Made by a program: the position numbers and the translations under genes. The notes beneath the pieces are model-generated. The model searched no databases, was not told the DNA's origin, and worked only from the letters and a program-made list of their open reading frames with translations. Source: Hawksworthiomyces lignivorus (Eukaryota > Ascomycota > Sordariomycetes > Ophiostomatales > Ophiostomataceae). Taken from it: 64,000 nt of DNA. Location: assembly GCA_002917075.1 (NCBI GenBank), contig NTMA01000004.1:310001-374000 (forward strand), written 5' to 3'. Below, in pieces: positions 11,459 to 22,000 of the stretch; within the stretch, counting starts at the first letter, position 1; each line of letters starts with the position of its first letter.

Positions 11459-12285
11459 CCGAAGAAGCTCTGCGCCCTGCCGGAGTCCGCTTGTCGTAAA
11501 GCTTCAGGAAGGGAGGCCATCTGATTTTTTAAATTTTTGGTTCTGAATTGCGATCCCGTTTTCATGCTTGCTGTTTTTTGAACGAAGGAAGACTGGGCGT
11601 TCCAAGGAGTTTGTCGTATGATAATTTTAGAAATGAAGGAAACTTTGTATACTCATATTCTATAGTCGACGTTGAAAAAACGAATTCGTGGTTGTAATTA
11701 CGTGTCTATTCAAGAGACTGCCTTGTACGTACTTTGGAAAGACTTTAAATTTCTCTATCCGTAGGGAATACACGCAGAATACACAACAAAGAAAGAGGGT
11801 CCCAGTCGCACATAAGAGGAACTCTCTTGTGATGAGAGGAAATCTCAAGCAAAACCACGTGAAGATGGAAGATAGTAATAGAACAAGCAAGACGAGAAGA
11901 CGCCGATCGTGTTACAGTGAACCAAATACAGGAGCCGAACCAAAACTGATAAAGAAACATGGCCGTACAACAAAAGAAACAAAAGAAACAAAAGAGCTAG
12001 ATCGGGCTCTTTTCCCTTCTTCCCCTGGCTATGCAACGATGCAGAACATTTTGGAAAATTCTCAGCGGGGAGCGAAAGTAAATCAATAAAAACATCCCCA
12101 TTTTTGCTGTAGTTGCTAATATCTATGTGCATTTCAACCCCCCCAAATGGTTGCCTCTCGTTTCTTTTCGGTTATGAAAATGAAATAAAAAGAAAAACGC
12201 CTATTTCTTTCTCAAAGGAGAACAAAATTCCAGAGTAAAAAAAAAAAAAAAGACGGAATAAGAACGGCTTCGCTATTTTTGTTGT
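11459..12285. other. Convergent 3' intergenic region (Snx4 / kexin)
   Basis: Two genes end toward each other here. The region is AT-rich and carries the A-rich tract at 12237-12252 just before the kexin stop. I see no gene and no clear hairpin terminator, which would not be expected for RNA polymerase II genes. Confidence 0.55.
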
Positions 12286-15162
12286 TTATAGAAGCCGTGC
12301 TTGGTCGCCGCGCCGCCGGTTGCCGCCATTGTCCTCAGAGTCGGACGCGTCCTCGTCATCCGAATCTCCGCCCAGGACGTGGTGCTGTGGCTCGTCCGAG
12401 TCCTCGCTGCGCCGCCGGTTGGCTGCAATTCCTGTTCCGGCTGCCGCGGCGACGGGCAGCTGCTCGTCCGAGCCGTCGTGGTAGATTCTCTGCCGCTGCG
12501 GGCGACCATAGTCCTCCTCGTCTTCGTCGTCGTCGTCGAGGCTCAGACTGAGGCTGGGACGCCGTCTGTCGAGGTCATCCTCTCCTTCCTCATCGTCCTC
12601 GGAGCCGTCGGCAAACGCATCATACAGCTCCCGCCCGCGTGTGGCCTTGCGGCGTCCTTTGCGGCGGCCGCCAACGCCGCCCATGAGGCCGCCACCGCCA
12701 CCCTTCTCGTTATTCCCAGCGCCGTCGCTGCCGTCGCCGCCGTTGAGGGCCTCGCCCTCCTCCTCATCGAGCAGCTCAAACTCGTAGTTGTCACGCGAGT
12801 CATTGCGCAGGCGGCGACGGCGGGCTAGGTATAGGTAGACGCCGAGGCCCAGGCAGAAGGCCAGGATCAGCGCCAGCGCGCCGTAGATCCAGATCTGCGT
12901 CTTGGTAGACATATTGGCCAGGAAGGCCGGCAGCCATGACGCGCTGCTGCTGGTGGCGCTCGGCTCCGTCTCGTGCTCAGTCTCGGAACCCGCGCCTGTT
13001 GTGGGCTTCGGGCCGAGGCCCTGGCCCTTGTCTGAGTCAGTCGGGTTGGCGGTGGTGGGCGTCGTTGCAGACGCACTCGGCTTCCCAGCTGTGGGCTTCA
13101 CGGGGCGGTCTGGGTGATCGGAGGGCTTAGTGGTCACGATGGGCGTGTCGGGCCCGCCGGTGGCAGACCCGGCGCCGCCAGGCGGCAGCGTGGTGGTGCT
13201 CGCTGGTAGCGTGGTAGTGCTCGTGACGTCGTGGTCGTCATCATCGGTGTCCTTGGGCATAGGCAGCAGCTGCGCCTTGGCGGGGTCGATGGACTCGCCC
13301 CACAGCTTGAGGTGGAAGTCGGTGAAGTTGCCCTGGTGTTCGTTGACGATCGTGTCCTTGACGACCACCCTCCACTTGCCATGGCCCGGCTCGCCCCAGT
13401 GTACGACGCTCATAAAAGTCCAGTCGACGTAGCCGGCGACGGTGTTGTCGGGCTTGCGCGTGACAGACATGTGGCTGACGATATTGTTGGGGCTGATGAG
13501 GTCGACGCTCAGGTCACCGCGGCGGGTGTGCTCAATGTTCATTGTCAGAGTGACGTGCTCGATGCGGGCAAAGTTGGCGGCCTTTAGATCGGCCTCGCTG
13601 ATGTCGACATCGACAGTCAGGCCAACGTCGCCCTGGGGGATGGGCTGGTGGACGTGGAACCAGGGGGTGTAGAACCAGGCCTGGGGCTTGACGAGCTGCC
13701 AGGTCTTGGCAGCCTCGACGAGTCCGTAGGAGTCGACCTTGCCGTACGCGAAGGTGTGGCTGTACTTTTTACCAATGTAGGTGTCCTGCCAGTCGCCGCT
13801 GTCCAGGTTCACCGGGACGGCGGTGAGCATGACGAGGTACTGCATGTCGCGCCAGGTCAGATCGGGGCGGACCTGCAGAGCAAGGGCGAAGATGCCAGCG
13901 GCGAGGGGGGCAGCGGCGGAGGTGCCGCCGTGAGCGGCGTAGCAGGCGTTCTGGCCGACATCGGTGGTGTGGATGGCATCGCCACCGCCGCTGGAATAGG
14001 TGACAACAAGGCTGGCAGAGCACTTCTCGGAGTAGTAGGGGTGGGCGCCTTTGCGGTCGATGGCGCCAACAGTGATGCTGTAGATGCTGTTGGTGTAGCC
14101 GTCAAAGTTGCAGTTGTCCTCGGAGAGGGCGCCGTTGCCGCTGGCGAAAACGTAGATGGAGCCGAGGCCGCCGCGACCCTTCTGCACGGCGTTGAGCATG
14201 GCGCGGCGGATCAGGATGCCTGGGGCATCCATGCTCTTGCCGTCGTCGGGAGGGCCCCAGGAGCAGGAGTAGATGAGGTTGTTCTGGAAATCATAGTTGA
14301 GGGCGACAGCTTCGTCGGCGTCGGAGATGGCCTTCGATAGGATGCGCAGGCCTGCGATCTTGGAGTCATAGGCGACGCCGACGCCACAGACGTTGTTGCG
14401 CACAGCGGAGATCTCGCCAGCGCAGCGCGTGCCGTGCTTGTCATCGGACAAGCGGGGGCGGGGCTCGTCGGTCTGCTCGTTGAAGTCGTAGGAGCCCTTG
14501 GCATAGTAGTTGGCTTTGAGGTCATCGCTATACATATCGAGGCCATCGTCGACGATGGCCACGGTGGTGTTCTGACCCGTGATGCCCTCGAGCCAGAGGC
14601 TGGTGACGTTGACGTCGTGGCCGACCTGGACGTTGTTGATCAGGTGCCACTGGTCGACGAATATAGGGTCCTGGATGCCAAGCTCCCGGGCGATGGTCTT
14701 CTGCAATTGCACAGCGGCCGGATTCTTAGGCTCGTTTTGCCTCGCCTGTTGCTGCAGGTCGGCTGGCGCTGGCGGGATAACCCGCTTCTCCCACGGCTTG
14801 CGCAGGACCTGCTTTTGTGAAAAGAGCACGCCATCTAGGGCGCTACGCCCTGCCATCTGGGCTCCGAGCTCCCGTTTCCTCCGCCTCCTCTGGTCAAGCT
14901 CACGCTTGACTACATCGTGCTCGGCTTTGGGGCTAGAAAAGACATGATGGCCGTTGAGCTCACCAAGCTCGCCCTTGTGGACGAGACCGAGATGGAGAGC
15001 AACTTGGTCTGGCGAGGTGTCGGAGTCGAGATGAATGACATAGTAATCGTCTGTTTCAAGGTCGCGACGGATGGACTTTAGGCGCGGTATTTGATTCGAG
15101 GATGAGGCACTTGCGGCAGTAGCAAGGCACATGAGGCCGAAGAGAGCCGCGGAGAGCTTCAT
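12286..15162 (-). CDS. KEX2: Kexin, Golgi subtilisin-like proprotein convertase
   Basis: A single exon of 958 residues. Kexin cleaves after Lys-Arg and Arg-Arg in secreted precursors (pheromones, hydrolases) in the late Golgi. A signal peptide covers about residues 1-19. The prodomain ends at WEKR (residue 127), a self-cleavage site. The catalytic triad is visible as Asp205 (IVDDGLD), His243 (KHGTRCAG) and Ser415 (GGTSAAAP), and the oxyanion-hole Asn343 is in FASGNG. A P-homo-B domain follows (WFHVHQPIPQGDVGLTVDVD to LKLWGES, about 515-650). Next come a Ser/Thr/Pro-rich stalk, one membrane segment (IWIYGALALILAFCLGLGVY, about 725-747) and a long acidic cytosolic tail for Golgi retention. The tail is Gly-, Asp- and Arg-rich and longer than in yeast. 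Confidence 0.97.
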   Translation of the reverse strand: MKLSAALFGLMCLATAASASSSNQIPRLKSIRRDLETDDYYVIHLDSDTSPDQVALHLGLVHKGELGELNGHHVFSSPKAEHDVVKRELDQRRRRKRELGAQMAGRSALDGVLFSQKQVLRKPWEKRVIPPAPADLQQQARQNEPKNPAAVQLQKTIARELGIQDPIFVDQWHLINNVQVGHDVNVTSLWLEGITGQNTTVAIVDDGLDMYSDDLKANYYAKGSYDFNEQTDEPRPRLSDDKHGTRCAGEISAVRNNVCGVGVAYDSKIAGLRILSKAISDADEAVALNYDFQNNLIYSCSWGPPDDGKSMDAPGILIRRAMLNAVQKGRGGLGSIYVFASGNGALSEDNCNFDGYTNSIYSITVGAIDRKGAHPYYSEKCSASLVVTYSSGGGDAIHTTDVGQNACYAAHGGTSAAAPLAAGIFALALQVRPDLTWRDMQYLVMLTAVPVNLDSGDWQDTYIGKKYSHTFAYGKVDSYGLVEAAKTWQLVKPQAWFYTPWFHVHQPIPQGDVGLTVDVDISEADLKAANFARIEHVTLTMNIEHTRRGDLSVDLISPNNIVSHMSVTRKPDNTVAGYVDWTFMSVVHWGEPGHGKWRVVVKDTIVNEHQGNFTDFHLKLWGESIDPAKAQLLPMPKDTDDDDHDVTSTTTLPASTTTLPPGGAGSATGGPDTPIVTTKPSDHPDRPVKPTAGKPSASATTPTTANPTDSDKGQGLGPKPTTGAGSETEHETEPSATSSSASWLPAFLANMSTKTQIWIYGALALILAFCLGLGVYLYLARRRRLRNDSRDNYEFELLDEEEGEALNGGDGSDGAGNNEKGGGGGLMGGVGGRRKGRRKATRGRELYDAFADGSEDDEEGEDDLDRRRPSLSLSLDDDDEDEEDYGRPQRQRIYHDGSDEQLPVAAAAGTGIAANRRRSEDSDEPQHHVLGGDSDDEDASDSEDNGGNRRRGDQARLL

Positions 15163-18100
15163 CGTGTGGTCGGGTCACGTAGGCACGAGCTCAGCTGGCG
15201 CCGTACGGGGATGTGAGGAGCGAGTGGAAAGAGAAAGGCGACAGACGTATGGGATGATCAAGAGGATGAGGCCGCGACGGATTGAAATTAAAAGGATAGG
15301 AGGCCCGGCTTAGACCAACATGGGGACCAAGATGGGAAGCGTGGAAGTTGGTACAAAAACGCGCCGGATTGGACGGGGCACTGAAAGTCTGATCGAGCCC
15401 GAGAGAAACAAGATGTGTCGTTGTCCTCCGTTAGAGAAGACTGGAGGGAGGGATTTCCTCGGCTGCGGAAGTCGGAAGACGGAAAGGAATTCGTGTCGAA
15501 TTGAAGGAAGGGATACCAGGGGATGGGTAATGTAACGGATGGACGCGGCACTCTAAGCAAATGACGATTCGGATTAGGAGAGAGGCTCGCAGAGAAAAGA
15601 AAGTAAGGCTAGGAAGATGCCGACATGAAGAACAAAGAGGGAACAATAAAAAGAAATTACACCAAGAGGAATAATGGGATGATGATTAGGCAAGACATAG
15701 GAAGAAACGAGAAAAAGGGAAGTCGGAGGGTGGAAAAGAAGTCGAATTCTCAAAGATCGTGGAGGTTTCTCTGAAGTTTGGTGTTTTGACCCCGTACTTG
15801 GCAACCGAAAGCCAAACCAAACGAAACCAAACCAAGCCGAAAAAAAAGAGGAGCCCCTTCTTTTTCTCTTCAACCAGCAGCTCCGTTTTCCGATTATCGA
15901 TGTTCTGTTTCTGATTGTCTCTTTTTGTTGTTCCTTGTGTGTCGCTTTCTTCTGTGTCTGTTCGCCCAAGTCGTCGAAGACCTCTCTCTCTCTGGCGTCG
16001 TTCTGGCGAGGTGGCCTTGCAGGGGTTTGGAGAGTGCCGTTCGAGGGAGGGAAGGAGTTTGGGGTTAAGGATGGTGGATGTGGCGCTGCCAATTACAGAA
16101 CTGCGATGTGTACAGATGTACTTACATACACGCTAACAAGCTTACGGAAGTTGCGCTTACAGTGCACTTGCCGGTGGCGACCCGAACAATAAAAGAAAAG
16201 GGAAGGAGCTGTTCCAGAGCGTGCGATTGCTCTCTATACGTGTATTGAGTACGAGGACTCCGCAATACTGTTGCTCTTTAAGGGGCTCCTGCAGCGTATC
16301 AGAATTGCTGGAAAGCGTCGCAAGCTGGACTGCATACAGGCACGTGCATTTCCCAAGGTGGCTTGGTGCACAAGGGTGCTCCTGCACTGTATATTCGTTA
16401 TTTTTGGCGTCGTTTTGATGAGTGGTGACGTGTGCAGCGGGACAAGATTGCTGAGTCATCCGTTTAGAGCGAAAGAGAAGATGGCCTTTGCGAGCAGGCT
16501 TAGCATCAAAGAGAAGCCAAGCTAATAGGCTTCCCTTTACCAGGACCCAATTAGAAGAATTACTCTATATATGTGCTGCCTGTTATAATTTAGGACCAGA
16601 CATCGTTATCCTGAGGCTTGGGAATGGCACTGAGTGTGTCCACGTCTCGATTCTTGTCGTTACTTGGACGGATGTTATAGAAACATTGGCATTCATTGGT
16701 AAACCCCATTCTGAAGGCTAATTCTAGTCTTGGCCTTTTTGGATGGCTTGGCGGCGATGCTGCTTGCGTTTGCCCTGCGGCTCGATAGTCACCCGCCTGG
16801 CGAGTGCACAAGGAATGCTAAAGAAGCCACTCAGGAACAGCACAACAGTAGGAAAGTGTGCTCTGTTTGCCTAGGGGTCCTTATGGCCAATGAACGGCTG
16901 TGCCGTTTCAAACAGGGCAAGATCTCATTCCAGAACAGGTTGGGCTTCTCCTCAATACTCTGGCCAGGGCTAGGGAATACTAGTCTGAGTATACGTGTAA
17001 TATGGAGTGCGTGGGTGTGGCCTGAGCAAACAAGGGCTCTACTCAAGAGCCGCCTGCTAATGTCTTACCGTTGAAGAACGTCGATTATGTGCATCCGTGT
17101 TCCGTAATTTACTCCGTACGGACGAACCAGATGAGATGCCAATGCTGAATCTCCGAGTTTCTTGCGTACCTATCTCGATGCATGCTAACTCTAACTTGTG
17201 CAAAAAGACGGTGAATACACACTAACAGGAAAAAAAAAAAAAAGACCAGAAGCCGGCAGCAGGAACAGGAAGGTGAAGATGAAATGCATAGTTGGCTTGC
17301 ATACGCGTCAAACCAGCGGTGGACACCAAAATCGGCGGCGCTGCTGCCGTCTGACGATGCTGGCAGCCGCTTCCCAACCACGTCGCTCTCTCTTCTCGGT
17401 GCGCAGCCATCCTGATACGCGCCTGAAAGCCCAGTAGAGTCATACCTGACACGACACATGTACAATACAATGACATCAGGGGGACGAGTTAAACCACTGG
17501 TTTTCTGGCCTTAGTTGGTGGAATTGGAGAAAGACTAAGAACTGGCGGTCTAACTCGTACATGGCGGCAGACTTTGCTGCACTACTACATGTATCTCCGC
17601 AATTTTAATGAAGACACCACTTAGGGCCTGATTCGCCGTTGAGGGAAGCGTAGAGAAACAATTGAAAGCGGCGAATCCAAAACTAAAAGAACGCTAATAT
17701 GTCTCACCAGTATGCTCTTCTTCTTCCACCATAGGCTTATTACTCGTATGTACTTGCAGCCGTAGTATCAGCATTAGCCAGGCGCTGGTCTAGCACGTAA
17801 CGGCTGATCCCGACCGCCCGTTGGCCGTGTCCAAGTTGGGCGATCGCCCTGAAGCAGGTTCTGGTGTTTTGCTGTAATGGTGTTTTGCCATTCGACGTTC
17901 TGCTCGTATCAGACAGCAAAGGGACGAACAATTGACGCAAATCATCCCAACAAAATACAGCTGGGCAGCTGGGTATCGATAAGCGAAGCACTTTGTATTT
18001 ATAACTTGACAGGACGAATTGACAGCACATGGCAAAATTTAAGACAGACATACAGGGTAAGGCAAGCCTCACGCCTAATGGAATTCTACGACCAATTGTA

Positions 18101-19050
18101 CTAATTTCACACCGTACTCTCTCTCGTACTAATTGCAATAATCGTAATAATTATAATAACGGATGCAATAATCCCTCGCGTCAGGAAGGAAGAGCCTGTG
18201 CACCGTCAGATTCGTCTTACCTTTCGGTCGCTTGGCAGCTGGTTCCCTCACCTTGAGCACTGCTCGTACTCGTATAGCGAACGCCATGTTCTTTACCAGT
18301 ACTCCGTACCTGCCCTCTCTAATTAATGCTCACCCGGAAAGAACTTCCAAGCTGTTCTGCTACGGTGTACTGCGTAAAATCGGGTCGCACTTGCCAGCCT
18401 CCCCACGGCTCCACCGCAGAATAGCTCCCGCCTCAGCTACAGGGGTATGTGCAATATAGCTGTGAAGGAGGGAAAGAGCAAGCGGCTAAGGGCTACGGAC
18501 AGCGCATTGGGGGAGCGAAGGAACCAGAGGGAAACAGGAAAAGAAATCACCCCCCGGCAGCTTCAACCTCCCGATTTTTCAGTTCTACCCTGTTGCCCAG
18601 TTCCAGCTTCATCCTTCTCCAATTTTTTTTTTACTTATCTTTTTCTGCCTCTTGTTTCGTCCTGTCTTCTTGTCATCTCTTTTCCCTTTCTCTCTCTCCC
18701 TCTATCTCTCTCCATCTCTCTGCATCTCTCTCTGCCGTCTGGTTCTGTTCCAATCTTCTCTCTTCTTCTTCCCTCTCCCACCCCCCCCTTTCCATTGCAT
18801 GTGTTCGCACAGCATTGGTTATTATGGCAGAGCGCATGACTTTTGCGCCGGCCACCTCTCCATTGTTTTCCTTAACAGATGCCATATTATAGCTTCTCTA
18901 ACTTAGACCTGTGCACAACCTAACCTAGGAGATCGGGGCCTTGTTTACCATCATTCGCAGCCCAACACTGCCGATTGCCTTTCTGCGTCGCTTCCCCTGG
19001 GCCTCGTATCCTGCTCTGCAGTTCCCGCCCGTCCGCTGGCAGACCGAGAG
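15163..19050. other. Large divergent intergenic region (kexin / PhoD-like)
   Basis: 3.9 kb separate two genes read outward, the largest gene-free stretch in the window. The kexin-proximal part (15200-16100) is purine-rich on the plus strand and could be its leader. 16200-18450 is AT-richer with repeated ACTCGTAC and ACTCCGTAC words (17111, 18298-18310). 18590-18790 is a strong CT-rich tract, probably the promoter or leader of the downstream gene. Frames of 60-170 codons occur but show no domain, and I support no gene here. A non-coding RNA or a small unannotated gene cannot be excluded. Confidence 0.5.
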
Positions 19051-22000
19051 ATGGCGTCAAATGCCCCTTACTGGGGCCACCTGCCAGACCCCAAAGCTGA
19101 CGGCACCAGCAGTCAGGCCAAGGGTCCTTATCCACCCAATTCACCAGGTGATTCCGGCCTGACAGCTGCTGGCGGTCGCCCGTCATTGGATACGTCTGCC
19201 CAGCTGCAGCCCAAGCCGAACCGCGCCTCTGTCCTGACTACAAATACCGATGCGCCCACGGAATCAACTATGAGTCCCTTCGTCTCATCGCCCATAAGCG
19301 CCACGTTTCCCGATCAAGGACTTGCTCCTCGCCCCCCATCTTTCCCCTACGGCGCAAACCGCTACCCCCAGAGACACCAAAGGCAGGCGTCGCAAGACAG
19401 CGTAGAGAGATCCAGGCGGCGCCACAGCCGCAACAACAGCAACTTTAACGAAGACATTAACTACAACGACACCAGAGACGCCCACGACGCTCTGGATAAT
19501 CTGGACGCTGCCGACCCGCCACCTGCAGCGCCAGACGTGCCCCGGGGCCCGCCCTTGAGCTACAAGCCGCCGTACGGCGCAAATACGTATAACTATCCGC
19601 CCATCCCGTCCAGCTCACCCCACACTCCACGAACTGCGAGGAATCCAGACGTTTCCCTCTCTGCAGACCCAATGGACATCGACAGCCCAGAGCAGTACTA
19701 CATGACCGCCCCGGGCCCGCCACAGAATGCCGCGCCAGCCAGGGACACGCGCTCGCGGGTCCCTGCCGACCCCCAAACTAGCCCACGATCCCGCCGTCGT
19801 TCTGTCAGCGCCGCCGACGGCAGGCCACCGGCATTTTCGCGGCAGCAATACGCAGCAGCTACAGGAGCCGTATCCCACCCAGGTGATGCCGGGAGCTCGC
19901 AACGTCGTGCCTCGAGCGGCACTGCCGGCCGGCCAGACCGCCAGAAAAAGTTGGATGACGTCCGCTCCCCCTTGCAAAAACTAGAGCTGACGCTCGACAG
20001 CATCACCAAGGAGGAGAAGCGGGCAAGGGTTGCCGCCGCCGAACAGATTGTCCGCGAAAGAGAGAGCCGTCTCGCTGCCGCGAGAGATGCCCAAAGGCAA
20101 CCCACCCAATATCCTCAGCAGCAGCAACAGCAACAGCAACAACAGCAATCGCGATCGCAGCATACCACCCGAACGCAGCCTCAGCACCAATCGCAGCAAC
20201 GATCTCCGTCACAACAGCAACAGGTTCGTTTCCGCGATCAGGGTGCCGTCTCCGGCGATGGAGAGCCGAGGCCTCTTTTGCAACCGGACATGAGCCCGGT
20301 CGAAGAAAGCTACTTTCCCGTCGCCTCTCATAAAGGTGTCCCGTCCCAAAATTCCACCCAGCCACCACCCCCTCCGCCCGACTCTGAAAAGCCGCGGAAT
20401 CGCCAACCCGAGCCCCGGATACCCGTAGCATCGAGTACACCTCAACGTAGTCTGAGCTTTCGCGAGCGTGCTGCACGAAATAACGTCGATCTGCCCCGCG
20501 CCGATGACGACCTGTATACTGCAGCACCTGGCCAGCCGGCAGCCGGCCCAATTCCACAGAGGCAGAGCAGTGCGCGCTCTGCCAAGCTGAGAAAGGAACC
20601 CCCTGGCGATCCATGGTACAACAAGCGAAACGATGCCGAGAGACGGTATCCGGTAGTCCAGCCCCGAGGCGCACCATCCGGCAGTGGCGTTCCTTACGAT
20701 GCTGTTCCTGGTGCTCCACCGAACGGATCCAGTGCGCCTCATGCGCAAGGCCCTTCTACCCAAGACCCATCAGCGCAAAAAACTCGCGGAATTCACCTGG
20801 TACCCGGCGGACAAGGTGGCAAGCTGTCAAAGTCCCCCAATCAAAAGAGGGCCGCATCAGGTGGATACGTGCTCCCGGATCCCAACCAAGCTAATCCATC
20901 TGCAGCAAACAATGGAGATTTTGATGGAGCCCGGGACGCTAACCAGTCTCATTTCCCTGGTGCAGCAGCTGCTGTCGGTGCTGCTGGTGCTGCTGGCGCA
21001 GCGGGGACGGTGGCCGCGGCAGCGGCAGGCACTGAGGCGCCACCGCGACGGACTGCTAGATTCGAAGATGATGAACTAGACCAACCCAATAGTCATGGTG
21101 GGCCTAGCGGCCAAGCTGCTCATGGGCCTCATGAGAACCGTCATTTTGATGGCCCAGGACATCACCGCATTTCAAATATGGTGTACCGTGCTCGAAATGA
21201 GTTGCAGCCCGGCCATGGCACCTATTTGAGTCCTAAGTACTTGGAGGAGTGGAGAAAAGCGACCATTGGAACACTCTCTGGCAGTCTCCTTGACCTAACT
21301 GACGAGCCAGTGCCATCCACGCCCGAGAGAGACAAAACATGGTGGGAGAGAGGCGGTAGACGCCGCGGGAGCTCGTCTCGCCCTAGGAGGGCAGAGGCTT
21401 TTGACGGCGAATACGACGAGACAAACGGTACGTGGTGCTTGTAATTGATGTGCAGCTTTGATACACCCCGAAGGATATCTGTCAGCTAACTGTTTCTAGG
21501 TCCTTCGCGATTTAAGCCACCGGTACATCTTGTCTGTGGCCCGCTCCTGAGATACTGTGGCATTCGAAAGGAACGGTCCCCTACCAGGGGAATCCGCAAC
21601 GGGAATGCCAATGGCACACCCGAACGAGAATTCTGGCGGGGCAGTGTCATGATTGTGACTCGAGATACCGACTCGTCTTATGACATAGCGCCGACGCTCC
21701 GCTTGTTTGTGCAGCCACTAGAGCTATTGCCGCCACCGCCGAGCGAGGTCGAGGGCGCGTTACCGCCTGAGTACGTAGACCCTCTGGTTGGACACCCGAA
21801 GCTAGGTCGAAATGGTGAGACCCTCTATGTCCGCCCGGTCGAGCATCTCGAAGAGGCCAGGGATCTCTCTCAAGACGAGACGGATGAAGGCCTCTTCGAA
21901 AAGACAAAGAGCCCGGTGGACGACTTTGGTTCGAACGGGAACATTGTCGATCCGCCCGGCTCGTTTGCGGCCCGTTTGAAAAAGACCGAGATCGATGGTG

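Noticed and set aside
13648..14340. 230-codon plus-strand frame within kexin
   Set aside because: Antisense of the catalytic domain of kexin, with composition artefact only.
15574..16092. 172-codon minus-strand frame upstream of kexin
   Set aside because: Low complexity and no domain. It lies in the probable leader/promoter, and its start context is unremarkable.
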